Assembly: GCF_021484805.1 (NCBI RefSeq)
Contig: NZ_CP090557.1
Span: 794,501-858,500 of the forward strand
Reading direction: 5' to 3'
DNA: 64,000 nucleotides
Source of the DNA: Tellurirhabdus bombi
Lineage (GTDB): Bacteria > Bacteroidota > Bacteroidia > Cytophagales > Spirosomataceae
Shown: positions 1 to 8,482 of the stretch, piece after piece
How the letters are laid out: every line of letters begins with the position of its first letter
How positions within the stretch are numbered: position 1 is the stretch's first letter
Position numbers and translations under genes: made by a program
The notes under the pieces: model-generated
Database searches by the model: none
What the model was told of the DNA's origin: nothing
The model's input: only the letters and a program-made list of their open reading frames with translations

Positions 1-125
1 TCGCTGTCTTCTTCCAAACGAAAGAGAAAATTCTCTAAAATAGGCACAATAGGGTTCGTTGCCACTACTCCGTTGATGGCTGAAAGCTGCTTGAGTAGTA
101 CGGATGAGGAAACGATAAATTTCAT
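1..125 (-). CDS. dnaN: DNA polymerase III beta subunit (sliding clamp), 5' part only
   Basis: This is the first 41 codons of a gene that leaves the window at its left edge. The product begins MKFIVSSSVLLKQLSAINGV and continues through NPIVPILENFLF, the typical N-terminus of the Bacteroidota beta clamp. The clamp forms a ring around DNA and tethers the replicative polymerase. The start is the ATG at 125-123, and a good -7 promoter element lies 36 bp upstream. gldG ends 91 bp upstream in the same direction. Only the N-terminal part of the first clamp domain is visible, so integrity of the gene cannot be judged. The assignment rests on recognition of the N-terminal sequence. Confidence 0.85.
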   Translation of the reverse strand, partial: MKFIVSSSVLLKQLSAINGVVATNPIVPILENFLFRLEEDS

Positions 126-160
126 ATTACAGACTAATTATGTCGTGGTTTTATATAAAA

Positions 161-168
161 CAAATGTA
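161..168 (-). promoter_or_regulatory. Bacteroidetes-type -7 element upstream of dnaN
   Basis: On the minus strand this reads TACATTTG, an exact match to the Bacteroidetes -7 consensus TAnnTTTG. It lies 35 bp before the dnaN ATG. No convincing -33 TTG was found at the usual spacing, so the call depends on the -7 match and its position. It suggests dnaN can be transcribed independently of gldG. Confidence 0.5.
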
Positions 169-215
169 GCAAAAAATTGCACGACTGCCTTGCCCAAAAC
201 GGTGAATTAATTGCC

Positions 216-1880
216 TCAACGACTATATTTGCGCCGCCTTGCCACCTGCCATACCAGACCCACCAAACCGACCAGTGCAAGCGGTCCCAGCAGGTTGACT
301 AACTGCCACTGCGTCCGTTCTTCTTTCAGCCTTAATTTGTCTAATGGACGAAGCGTAATCTGCTTCGTGCGGGCGGTTATAACCCCATTGTCATCCAGCA
401 GATAATCAACGGCATTGACCACAAAATCCTTATTGGCGAACGTATTCCGCGAGAAACGATCATACCCCAGGGGATAGGGCGTATTGGTGCGGTAGTTTAC
501 GTCATTCACCAGCAAATCGCCATCCGAGCAAATCACCACTTTGCTGGACTGATTCCGGGCTTTAAAGCTGGCCGCACGCGGGTCACCCGGCAAAATGCGG
601 TTGGTATACAGCGACTGAAAACGACCTTCCAGCAAGTAACTGATGGCGTGCACTCCACTGTTATACGTACGTGGATCGGGTTGCTGCCGCGCTTCGTTGT
701 AATGCACTAAAACCGGCGCATTTAATAGCCTGGTATACTGCGATGTTAACAGCAGCGGTGTTTTTGTAATGCCTTCCGCCTGCACGGTATCCAGCGTACT
801 GGTGAACCGGGTATAAACCGCATCCAGATTCTGAACGATTGGGTTACGGCTCCCATCGCCAAAATTATTAATCAGCGGAAAAAAGCGCCACGGCAGTAGC
901 TGAACATTCGGTTTGTCGCCCAGATTGCCGACGTTCAAGGGAATGCGGGCCGAACTCAGGTCTTTTACAATGTTTCGGTTTAGGCGGATGCCCCAGCGGA
1001 AGAACAAATCGTCCAGGTTCAAAGACAGCGGTTGCGCGTAGGTCCCGTCCATCCCGACACTGTCAATCTTCAGGCCATCGACAAAAAACAAGGCCTTGCC
1101 TCCATTCACCACAAACTGGTCAATTTTGTATTTATCCGCTTCCGCAAAAGGTCGGTCTGGTTTAGGGACCAAGAGTCCATCTAGTCCCACCAGGTCTCGG
1201 GAAGCCTGTAAATCAATTAGTTTTATGTCGTAATATTCCTGTAAAGTGGCTAGTAAATCCGACAGGCGAAGCGGCTCAATATCAGTGTAGCTCACGGTGA
1301 CACCCAGCAGCTTCTTACTCTGGATGGTCAGGCGACGAATGGCCGAAGCCAGTTGGTATTCAACGCCTTCAATAGATTGATTGAGTTGCTCTTCCGGTGA
1401 ATTGGCCCGATTGCCCCGCAGCAATAAAATGGGGACTTCACGGTTTTTGTATTTCAGAATGGCTCCCGGAAAAATCAATTGTTCGGTCCGCTGGCCGCCT
1501 TCACTGGCTTGCAAGTTGGTTGGTATAAGGCCTTTATCGATGAGGCTTTTTTGTAGCTCAACACTAGTCTTGTTATTGACTCCCTCCATCGGATTAATGA
1601 ACCGGTACGTTAACCGGCTACCCGCCTGGGCGCTGAACTCATCCAGCGTTTCCCGAATACTGGTTTCTAATCGTTTAAAGCCCGGTGGCAAATCACCCGT
1701 CAGGTACACGTTGATGTGCACATCATCGTCCAACCCTGTCAAAAGGTTTTTTGTGGCGTCAGAAAGCGTATAGCGACCCTCCTGCGTCAGATCAAGACGA
1801 AAAAAAAGAAAGGACGACAACAGATTGACCGCTGCAAGAACGGCCAGTACAAAAGCAAAGCGAGTCAGGTTTTTCTTCAT
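216..1880 (-). CDS. gldG: Gliding-motility ABC transporter accessory protein GldG
   Basis: This 554-residue protein has an N-terminal membrane anchor (about residues 9-28, followed by FFRLDLTQEGRYTLS), a long periplasmic ABC_transp_aux-type domain, and a C-terminal membrane helix (about 528-546) ending in a basic tail. The opening segment and overall plan match GldG, a partner of the ABC proteins GldA and GldF in Bacteroidota gliding motility. The length is normal for the family. The start is an ATG with a membrane anchor directly after it. The gene lies between dnaN downstream and a small membrane-protein gene upstream. gldF, which commonly precedes gldG, is absent here, so the permease must be encoded elsewhere or be missing. 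Confidence 0.88.
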   Translation of the reverse strand: MKKNLTRFAFVLAVLAAVNLLSSFLFFRLDLTQEGRYTLSDATKNLLTGLDDDVHINVYLTGDLPPGFKRLETSIRETLDEFSAQAGSRLTYRFINPMEGVNNKTSVELQKSLIDKGLIPTNLQASEGGQRTEQLIFPGAILKYKNREVPILLLRGNRANSPEEQLNQSIEGVEYQLASAIRRLTIQSKKLLGVTVSYTDIEPLRLSDLLATLQEYYDIKLIDLQASRDLVGLDGLLVPKPDRPFAEADKYKIDQFVVNGGKALFFVDGLKIDSVGMDGTYAQPLSLNLDDLFFRWGIRLNRNIVKDLSSARIPLNVGNLGDKPNVQLLPWRFFPLINNFGDGSRNPIVQNLDAVYTRFTSTLDTVQAEGITKTPLLLTSQYTRLLNAPVLVHYNEARQQPDPRTYNSGVHAISYLLEGRFQSLYTNRILPGDPRAASFKARNQSSKVVICSDGDLLVNDVNYRTNTPYPLGYDRFSRNTFANKDFVVNAVDYLLDDNGVITARTKQITLRPLDKLRLKEERTQWQLVNLLGPLALVGLVGLVWQVARRRKYSR

Positions 1881-1955
1881 GCGAGCTAATAACGTTCAAA
1901 ACGGCTAGCTCGTACGAAGGTAGCGAAAAAGCAATCTAAATGGATAGATTAACTG

Positions 1956-2318
1956 CTAGTAGACCTTTTTCAAATCCGACATCCGAGCTGGCTCTACGCC
2001 TGGCGTGTTCTTATGCACAAACAAGCGCCGATAACACTTTCGGCAGTGGTATGCCTTCAAGGGTAAATAGCCGTACCATGTTTTTAAATACGAAGGCCGC
2101 TCGGTCCGCTCCAGGTGCATGTCTGTGTCACAGGAAGAACAGGCGCAGATACGGCGCGTTTTCGACCATATAAAAAGCAGCCCTAGTACATACATTACTA
2201 CCAGACCTAAAACAGCAAAGGAAAGCCAGTATAAAATCATCAATAATTTAAAAGGGAAAACTACCAATTCAAATAATGAAAATTTTAGGCCGGACTTTTT
2301 ACTGGTCCGGCCTACCAT
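1956..2318 (-). CDS. Small membrane protein with C-terminal zinc-ribbon-like cysteines
   Basis: The function is not recognised. The 120-residue product has a basic N-terminus, a hydrophobic stretch at about residues 15-53 (one or two membrane helices), and a cytosolic tail with cysteine pairs CACSSC and CRKC. These look like the two knuckles of a zinc ribbon, and the tail is rich in Arg, Lys and Tyr. It lies 55 bp downstream of ffh in the same orientation and may be co-transcribed with it or with gldG. The start at 2318 is uncertain, because a perfect 9-bp inverted repeat sits directly after this ATG and could be the ffh terminator. A later start (ATG at 2240) would still keep a membrane helix and the cysteines. 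Confidence 0.6.
   Translation of the reverse strand: MVGRTSKKSGLKFSLFELVVFPFKLLMILYWLSFAVLGLVVMYVLGLLFIWSKTRRICACSSCDTDMHLERTERPSYLKTWYGYLPLKAYHCRKCYRRLFVHKNTPGVEPARMSDLKKVY
2287..2313 (-). terminator. Hairpin downstream of ffh, inside the 5' end of the next ORF
   Basis: A perfect 9-bp inverted repeat (AGGCCGGAC / GTCCGGCCT) with a 9-nt AT-rich loop lies 60 bp past the ffh stop. On the minus strand it is followed by TAAAATTTTC, a weak T-rich tail. It may terminate ffh transcription or act as an attenuator over the start of the 1956-2318 gene. The hairpin is directly visible; its function is inferred. Confidence 0.45.
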
Positions 2319-2373
2319 TTGAGTTTATTTACGATAAAAATCCGAATTAAGATTTTTTAATCCAAATTTAATT

Positions 2374-3693
2374 TTAGCGCATCATTTTGGTTAGCTTTCC
2401 TGAGGCTTGCATCGTATTCATTTTCTTCATCATTTTCCGCATTTCGTCGAACTGCTTCAGCAAATTATTTACCTGCTGGATTGTCGTTCCACTACCATTA
2501 GCGATCCGCTTTTTGCGGCTGCCATCAATGAGATCAGGGCGTTCGCGCTCTTTCGGCGTCATCGAACCAATGATGGCTTCAATGGGCGTAAATGAATTAT
2601 TATCGATATCGAGGTCTTTGATCATTTTCCCCATTCCCGGAATCATCCCGAGCAGGTCTTTGATATTCCCCATTTTTTTGATCTGCTGCAACTGCGCCTG
2701 AAAGTCGTTGAAATCGAACTTGTTCTGACGCATTTTGGCACTGATGCGCTTGGCTTCTTCGTCGTCAAACGCCTGCTGAGCGCGCTCAACCAGCGAGATA
2801 ACGTCACCCATGCCTAGAATCCGGCTGGCCATCCGATCGGGGTAGAAAACGTCCAGCGCTTCCATTTTTTCCCCGGTTGAGATAAACTTAATGGGTTTGT
2901 TCACGACGGCACGAATGGAAAGAGCCGCCCCACCGCGCGAATCACCATCCAGCTTGGTCAATACAACGCCATCGAAGTCCAAACGCTCGTTGAAGGTTTT
3001 GGCCGTATTGACCGCATCCTGACCTGTCATGGAGTCCACCACGAACAGCGTTTCCGACGGATTCAGCGTCTTTTTGAGGTTTTCCACCTCTTTCATCATC
3101 AACTCATCGACCGCCAAACGGCCGGCTGTATCGACAATAACTACTTTTTTGCCGGTCTTGCGGGCCTGGGCCAGCGCATTCTGGGCAATTTCAACCGCAT
3201 TTTTGTTTTCTGGTTCCGCGTAAACTTCGACACCCACCTGCTCGCCCAGCACTTTCAGCTGATCAATGGCCGCAGGCCGGTAAATGTCGCAGGCAGTAAG
3301 CAATACGCTCTTGCCTTGTTTTTTGAGGTGCGCCGCCAGCTTTCCCGTAAACGTCGTCTTTCCTGAACCCTGCAAACCCGCGATCAAAATAACCGCCGGA
3401 TCGCCTTTGACATTGATGCCTTCGGCCTCAGAACCCATCAACTCGGTTAACTCTTCCTGCACGATTTTAACGAACAACTGGCCCGGCTCAACCGCAATGA
3501 GTACTTTGCGGTCGAGGGCTTTTTCGCGCACCCGATCCGTTACTTCTTTGGCGACTTTATAGTTTACGTCGGCATCCGTCAGGGCCCGACGCACTTCTTT
3601 CACCGTCGCGGCTACGTTGATTTCGGTAATCCGACCCTGCCCTTTGAGGGTCTTAAACGCCTGATTTAATTTATCCTGAAGATTTTCAAACAT
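2374..3693 (-). CDS. ffh: Signal recognition particle GTPase Ffh
   Basis: Ffh binds 4.5S/SRP RNA and the signal sequences of nascent membrane and exported proteins, and delivers ribosomes to the receptor FtsY. The 439-residue product shows the full order: helical N domain (about 1-85), G domain with P-loop GLQGSGKT (106-113), DTAGR (189-193) and TKLD (247-250), then a methionine-rich M domain from about residue 300 to the end with a run of Met/Lys residues in the last 20 positions. Length and motifs are complete. The start ATG at 3693 gives the normal N-terminus MFENLQDKLNQAF. The gene is transcribed away from the divergent CvfB-like gene. Confidence 0.97.
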   Translation of the reverse strand: MFENLQDKLNQAFKTLKGQGRITEINVAATVKEVRRALTDADVNYKVAKEVTDRVREKALDRKVLIAVEPGQLFVKIVQEELTELMGSEAEGINVKGDPAVILIAGLQGSGKTTFTGKLAAHLKKQGKSVLLTACDIYRPAAIDQLKVLGEQVGVEVYAEPENKNAVEIAQNALAQARKTGKKVVIVDTAGRLAVDELMMKEVENLKKTLNPSETLFVVDSMTGQDAVNTAKTFNERLDFDGVVLTKLDGDSRGGAALSIRAVVNKPIKFISTGEKMEALDVFYPDRMASRILGMGDVISLVERAQQAFDDEEAKRISAKMRQNKFDFNDFQAQLQQIKKMGNIKDLLGMIPGMGKMIKDLDIDNNSFTPIEAIIGSMTPKERERPDLIDGSRKKRIANGSGTTIQQVNNLLKQFDEMRKMMKKMNTMQASGKLTKMMR

Positions 3694-3938
3694 GGTTTCT
3701 GGCTACTTCCTCGGTTTAATTTTCTAACCCTGGCTCAGACCAGGGACGCTGATTTTTTGAAGTATATGGAGAGGCGGACCTATGACGCTCTCTTCTCTTT
3801 TCCAATAAATTACAAAGTTAGTGATTTTTGGCTGGATGTTGAAAAAGCCTATTACTCGGTTTACCTTTGGCAATTAGCAAAATTTCCCGGCTTTCTATTT
3901 CTTGCGCTTAAGCAAAGGCTGGGTTATCAGCACGACAC

Positions 3939-4769
3939 ATGATTGAAATTGGAAAAAATAATACATTGACGGTCTTGCGCATGACCAGCGTTGGCGCCTT
4001 TTTGGGCGACGATGAAGGCAATGACGTACTGCTTCCCAATAAATATATCCCTGATTCACTGGATATTGACGACACCATCGACGTTTTTATTTATACGGAT
4101 TCGGAAGACCGGATCATAGCCACTACGCTACAACCCAAAATCAAGCGCAACGAATTTGCTTATTTACAGGTCGTTGCCGTTACCAAAGTAGGCGCTTTCC
4201 TGGACTGGGGACTGGAAAAAGATTTACTCGTTCCGTACAAAGAGCAAAGCAAGCGCATGGAAGTTGGCCGCCGGTATGTGGTCTTCCTGTACCTCGATCA
4301 CGAAACCGACCGGCTGGTGGCCTCCAGCAAAGTGAACCGTTTTCTGGAAGCCGATGCGTTTGGCCTCGAAGAAGGACAGAAAGTCGATTTGATTGCTCAC
4401 GAACCCAGCGATTTAGGTGTTAATGTTATCATTAACCACCGTTATCGCGGCCTTCTCTACGCCAACGAGTTATTCCGGCGCGTTTATCCCGGCGACCACA
4501 TGATTGGCTATATCAAGCGCATTCGGGAGGATAACCGGATCGATGTAAGCCTGCAAAAACAAGGCTACCCCAACGTCGAGCCCAATGCCCAGCGAATTCT
4601 GGAAGTTCTCAATGAGAACAACGGTTTTCTGCCCCTCAACGACGACAGCGCACCCGACGAAATTTATCGCCTTCTCGAAATGAGCAAGAAGACGTTTAAA
4701 AAAGCCATTGGTGCGCTCTACCGCGACCGTCGAATCAAGATAGATCCCAGCGGTATTTCGCTGGTTTAG
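3939..4769 (+). CDS. cvfB: CvfB-like S1 RNA-binding protein
   Basis: This 276-residue protein contains tandem S1-like OB folds; the recurring VGAFLDWG-type segments occur near residues 18 and 88, and a third S1 repeat is near 150-215. A winged-helix-like C-terminus (about 220-276) ends in LYRDRRIKIDPSGISLV. This arrangement is that of the CvfB/YitL family, RNA-binding regulators implicated in virulence and stress gene expression in Firmicutes; the role in Bacteroidota is not established. The ATG at 3939 directly precedes the first S1 strand. The stop codon overlaps the priA stop by 4 bp on the opposite strand, so the two genes converge. Confidence 0.88.
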   Translation: MIEIGKNNTLTVLRMTSVGAFLGDDEGNDVLLPNKYIPDSLDIDDTIDVFIYTDSEDRIIATTLQPKIKRNEFAYLQVVAVTKVGAFLDWGLEKDLLVPYKEQSKRMEVGRRYVVFLYLDHETDRLVASSKVNRFLEADAFGLEEGQKVDLIAHEPSDLGVNVIINHRYRGLLYANELFRRVYPGDHMIGYIKRIREDNRIDVSLQKQGYPNVEPNAQRILEVLNENNGFLPLNDDSAPDEIYRLLEMSKKTFKKAIGALYRDRRIKIDPSGISLV

Positions 4770-7267
4770 AGGCAGTCCACATCCGCCACAACCGTTACGG
4801 CTTTTAATCCTTTGTCGCTAAGCACGTCCAGAATTTGTTCCTGAATAAATGCTTTGGCTGCCTTTGGATTAATTGCCCGTTCAAGCTTGACGATTATATC
4901 ATACAGGAACAGGTTGCGAATGCGTTCCACCAGCGGTTTTTCCGGTCCGAGTACGCGGCTGCTTCCCAATTTCTCGGTCAATTTTTGCGCCAGTCGCTCG
5001 GCAGCCTGCTTGCTGATGGTTTCTTCCTGGTGCTTGATGGTCAGTTTAATGAGACGGGAAAACGGCGGATAATTGAAATTCTGCCGTTCTATAATTTCCT
5101 CTTCAAACAGGCCCCGGTAATCATTTTCCAAGACTTTCATCAGGACAGCTTGCTGCGGATTACTGGTCTGAATAAGCACCCTTCCGCGCCGATCGGCCCG
5201 ACGCCCCGCCCGCCCGCTCACCTGCGTAATCATCTGAAAGGCCCGCTCCGTGGCCCGAAACTCGGGGAAGTGGATAATGCGATCGGCGTCGAAAATACCG
5301 ACAAGACTCACTTTGTCAAAATCCAGTCCCTTGCTGATCATTTGCGTTCCGACGAGAATATCGACACTGCCGCTTTCAAATTCTTTGATAATCTGCTGGT
5401 ACGCGTTTTTGCTCCGGGTTGTGTCCAGGTCCATCCGCTGAATGCGCGCCTCGGGAAATATGATTTGTAGCTGATCTTCAATCTTTTCCGTCCCAAAACC
5501 GATGGTCCGCACTTTGGGCGACCCACACGCCGGGCAGACTTTGGGAACCGTTTCCTTATGACCGCAGTAATGACAACGCAACTCGGAATCACGCATGTGG
5601 TAGGTCAGGCTTACGGCACAATTGTGGCAGTCGGCAATCCACTCGCATTCTTCGCATTGCAGGTAAGGCGAGTAGCCCCGCCGGTTCTGAAACAGAATGC
5701 TTTGCTCGCCCCGTTCCATATTTTGTTGCAGGCCATCCAGTAAGGCAGACGAAAACTCATTTTTCATCTTTTTCTGGTGCTTTTCTACCCGCGTATTCAC
5801 CAGAATAATATCCGGCAAAGCAGCGTTTCCGTAGCGTTGCAACAGCTCCACAAGTCCGTAACGGCCCTGCTGAGCGTGGAAATAGCTCTCGATGGAGGGC
5901 GTGGCCGACCCCAGCAGCACTTTGGCGCTCTGGCGCTGCGCAATCATCATCGCTACGTCGCGGGCGTGGTAGCGCGGAGCCGGATCGTGTTGCTTGTAGG
6001 AGGTTTCGTGCTCTTCGTCCACAATGATCAGGCCCAGGTTATCAAAAGGCAGAAAGATGGCCGAACGAACGCCAACCACAAACTGATACTGCCCGGAAAT
6101 AATGCCTTTCCAGACTTCTACGCGCTCGTTATCGGAGAAACGGGAGTGGTAGATCCCCATTTTATCGCCAAAAACCTTTTTCAACCGCACGACAATCTGC
6201 GTCGTCAGGGCAATTTCGGGCAGTAGGTAAAGCACCTGAGAGCCACTATCCAGTACCTGCTGAATCAGGTTGATGTATACTTCGGTTTTGCCCGAACCCG
6301 TAATGCCGTGTAGCAAGACGATGTCTTTTTCCTGAAAGTGCTGTAAAATCTGATTCGCTGCCTGGGTTTGTGCCTCAGTAAGCTGAATCTGCACCGTTGG
6401 CCCGCCCGTATCTTCGGGGAAGCGCGGCAAAATAATCTCAAACGATTCGAAAACCTGATTTTTGATCAGCGTTTGCAGCGATGATTGCGAGAGGGTATCG
6501 TCCTGGTTAAAGATTGCCTTATCCACCCCTTTGCGGTTCAGCGCCGGGTTGTTCAGCACCGGCACGTGCTGCAAATACCGCATCACAATCTCCTGCTGTT
6601 TCGGCACCTTATCCAGGGCGTTAATCAACGCAATGAGTTGGGCCTTTTCTTCGTAATCAGGAGCTAACCGAACTTTCCGCACCATTTTCGGGACGTATTT
6701 CTCCCGCACTTCTTCAAACACAATCACGGCATGCTTGCCGATGAGCGACTTAATCGTGGTCGGAACCGCCGTTTCACCCACCAGCCGACCCAGCTCTTCG
6801 TACGAAAGCGCCGGATGTTTTTTCAGCTCTTCCAGCAACCCTTTTTCCGTTTCGGTCAGTAAATCAGGATGATCAAAATCAGGGTTATACTGTACCTTCG
6901 ACTGGCTGGTGATTTTCAAGCCCGACGGCAAGGCCACGTTCAGGACTTCGCCGATGGTACACAGGTAATAATCAGCCATCCACTGAAAAAGCTCCAGCTG
7001 ATAGCCCGTCACGAGCGGGTATTCGTCTAAAAGTTCGAGAATGTATTTTGCCTGGTAGTTGCTGGGCGGCTGCGTATGAATCCGCCCCACAACGGCCGTA
7101 TAAACCCGGCTTTTCCCAAAAGGCACAATCACCCGAGCGCCCACCTTCAGCAAATCGACCATATCGCGCGGCACGCGGTAAGTAAACAGCTTCGGAATTG
7201 GAACAGGCAGAATTAAGTCGGCGAAGTAGGTTGTCTCTTCGTTAAAGTCAAATGTCAGCGGTAGCAA
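4766..7267 (-). CDS. priA: Primosomal replication-restart helicase PriA
   Basis: PriA recognises stalled or repaired forks and reloads the replicative helicase. The 833-residue product has the N-terminal 3'-DNA-binding domain (about 15-110), the superfamily 2 helicase core with Walker A GITGSGKTE (321-329) and DEEH (417-420), a central zinc-binding insert rich in CxxC pairs (about 540-590), helicase motif VSGRAGRR, and the C-terminal domain. All parts are present. No in-frame ATG lies between the upstream stop and the conserved N-terminus, so translation probably begins at the TTG at 7267. The gene is divergent from the YpdA-type reductase gene across 111 bp and convergent with the CvfB-like gene. 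Confidence 0.96.
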   Translation of the reverse strand: MLPLTFDFNEETTYFADLILPVPIPKLFTYRVPRDMVDLLKVGARVIVPFGKSRVYTAVVGRIHTQPPSNYQAKYILELLDEYPLVTGYQLELFQWMADYYLCTIGEVLNVALPSGLKITSQSKVQYNPDFDHPDLLTETEKGLLEELKKHPALSYEELGRLVGETAVPTTIKSLIGKHAVIVFEEVREKYVPKMVRKVRLAPDYEEKAQLIALINALDKVPKQQEIVMRYLQHVPVLNNPALNRKGVDKAIFNQDDTLSQSSLQTLIKNQVFESFEIILPRFPEDTGGPTVQIQLTEAQTQAANQILQHFQEKDIVLLHGITGSGKTEVYINLIQQVLDSGSQVLYLLPEIALTTQIVVRLKKVFGDKMGIYHSRFSDNERVEVWKGIISGQYQFVVGVRSAIFLPFDNLGLIIVDEEHETSYKQHDPAPRYHARDVAMMIAQRQSAKVLLGSATPSIESYFHAQQGRYGLVELLQRYGNAALPDIILVNTRVEKHQKKMKNEFSSALLDGLQQNMERGEQSILFQNRRGYSPYLQCEECEWIADCHNCAVSLTYHMRDSELRCHYCGHKETVPKVCPACGSPKVRTIGFGTEKIEDQLQIIFPEARIQRMDLDTTRSKNAYQQIIKEFESGSVDILVGTQMISKGLDFDKVSLVGIFDADRIIHFPEFRATERAFQMITQVSGRAGRRADRRGRVLIQTSNPQQAVLMKVLENDYRGLFEEEIIERQNFNYPPFSRLIKLTIKHQEETISKQAAERLAQKLTEKLGSSRVLGPEKPLVERIRNLFLYDIIVKLERAINPKAAKAFIQEQILDVLSDKGLKAVTVVADVDCL

Positions 7268-7378
7268 AGCAGTAACAGCAATTAGTAAGGCAATTTACTC
7301 AGATATTTTCTTAATGAATGGATTTTGGGTAAACCCTTCCGATACTATTTTGCGTTCCAATAAAAAGAAGTTTCGACT

Positions 7379-8383
7379 ATGGACATATACGATGTCATCA
7401 TTATTGGCGGCGGACCCTGCGGTCTGGCGGCGGGCATTGAAGCAAAAAAAGCGGGCTTGAGCCACCTGATTCTGGAAAAAGGAAGCCTAACGGAATCCAT
7501 TCGGAAATACCCCAAAATGATGCGTTTTTTCTCGACTGCCGAGAACATTGAAATTGGCGGTATTCCGTTTCCCATCGCTGGCGTCAAAGCCAATCGAACC
7601 GAAGCGTTGCAGTACTACCGGAAAGTAACGGGCTATTACGACCTGAATTTCAGCCTTTTCACAGAGGTAGACCGGGTAGAGAAAGAGGCCGATAACTTTA
7701 CGGTGTACACCACCAAAGGAGATCAATACCAGGCCCGGAAAGTAATTCTGGCGACAGGTTATTTCGACAAACCGCGCTGGCTGGGTATTCCGGGCGAAGA
7801 GCTGCCGCACGTGACGCACTACTACGACGAGCCGTTTCAATATTCCTACACCAACGTGGTCATTGTGGGGGCGTCTAACTCCGCCGTCGAAGCGTCCCTG
7901 GAATTATACCGCGCCGATGCTCACGTAACGATTGTTCACCGCGCCGATGATTTCCGGAAAACCGTAAAATACTGGCTAATTCCCGACGTGAAAAACCGCG
8001 TCAAAGAAGGAAAAATCAACACCCAGTTCAATACCTGTGTCACGAAAATTGAAGCGGGTAAAGTCTACACGACCAACGTGCAAACTGGCGAAACGGGCGA
8101 ATTACCCGCTGATTTTGTGATTATCCTGACCGGCTATATTCCCGATGCGGAGTTGCTCCGGCGCTGCGGCGTTGCTTTGAACGAAGAAACCCAGGTGCCG
8201 ACTTACGACAAGGAAACCTTTGAAACCAACGTGCCGGGCCTGTATGTCTGCGGCACCGTGATGGCCGGTATTTACACCGAAAAAGTCTTCATCGAAAATG
8301 GCCGCGAACACGCAAAAGCGATCATAGACCACATTTCGGGAAAAGAAGTGCGGAAAGTAGCCGAGTTGATTGAGCGGATTTGA
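7379..8383 (+). CDS. ypdA: YpdA-family FAD/NAD(P)-dependent disulfide reductase (putative bacillithiol disulfide reductase)
   Basis: The 334-residue flavoprotein starts with the FAD-binding motif GGGPCG (10-15). A second dinucleotide-binding site begins VIVGASNSAVEASL near residue 160, and a third conserved segment GLYVCGTV lies near 293. The sequence YPKMMRFFSTAENIEIGGIP near residue 40 is characteristic of YpdA, which reduces bacillithiol disulfide in Firmicutes using NADPH. It lacks the CxxC redox pair of thioredoxin reductases, as expected for this family. It stands alone, divergent from priA. That the cell makes bacillithiol is inferred only from the family. Confidence 0.85.
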   Translation: MDIYDVIIIGGGPCGLAAGIEAKKAGLSHLILEKGSLTESIRKYPKMMRFFSTAENIEIGGIPFPIAGVKANRTEALQYYRKVTGYYDLNFSLFTEVDRVEKEADNFTVYTTKGDQYQARKVILATGYFDKPRWLGIPGEELPHVTHYYDEPFQYSYTNVVIVGASNSAVEASLELYRADAHVTIVHRADDFRKTVKYWLIPDVKNRVKEGKINTQFNTCVTKIEAGKVYTTNVQTGETGELPADFVIILTGYIPDAELLRRCGVALNEETQVPTYDKETFETNVPGLYVCGTVMAGIYTEKVFIENGREHAKAIIDHISGKEVRKVAELIERI

Positions 8384-8429
8384 TGGCGAGAGTTTGATTA
8401 TTTGGCGTGTACTCTGCCTGAGATTACGC

Positions 8430-8437
8430 TATTTTTG
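8430..8437 (+). promoter_or_regulatory. -7 promoter element upstream of the GH78 gene
   Basis: TATTTTTG matches the TAnnTTTG consensus and lies 45 bp before the ATG of the alpha-L-rhamnosidase gene, in the short gap after the reductase gene. A TTTG at 8401-8404 could be the -33 element, though the 25-bp spacing is longer than usual. Confidence 0.45.
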
Positions 8438-8482
8438 CAAAAAATCCAGACTCTTCCGCTTCGACCACTGTAGCGCTTTTTT

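Noticed and set aside
3728-3745. CCCTGG/CCAGGG inverted repeat between ffh and the CvfB-like gene
   Set aside because: No T-tract directly follows on either strand and neither flanking gene ends here, so a terminator makes no sense; an operator is possible but unsupported.
3757-3942. 61-codon plus-strand frame whose TGA overlaps the start of the CvfB-like gene
   Set aside because: It starts with TTG, has unusual codons and an aromatic-rich composition, and lies in the divergent promoter region between ffh and the CvfB-like gene. The ATGA overlap is suggestive of coupling but not enough by itself.
4835-5470. 211-codon plus-strand frame opposite priA
   Set aside because: Shadow of the conserved PriA frame; no family resemblance and low-complexity composition.
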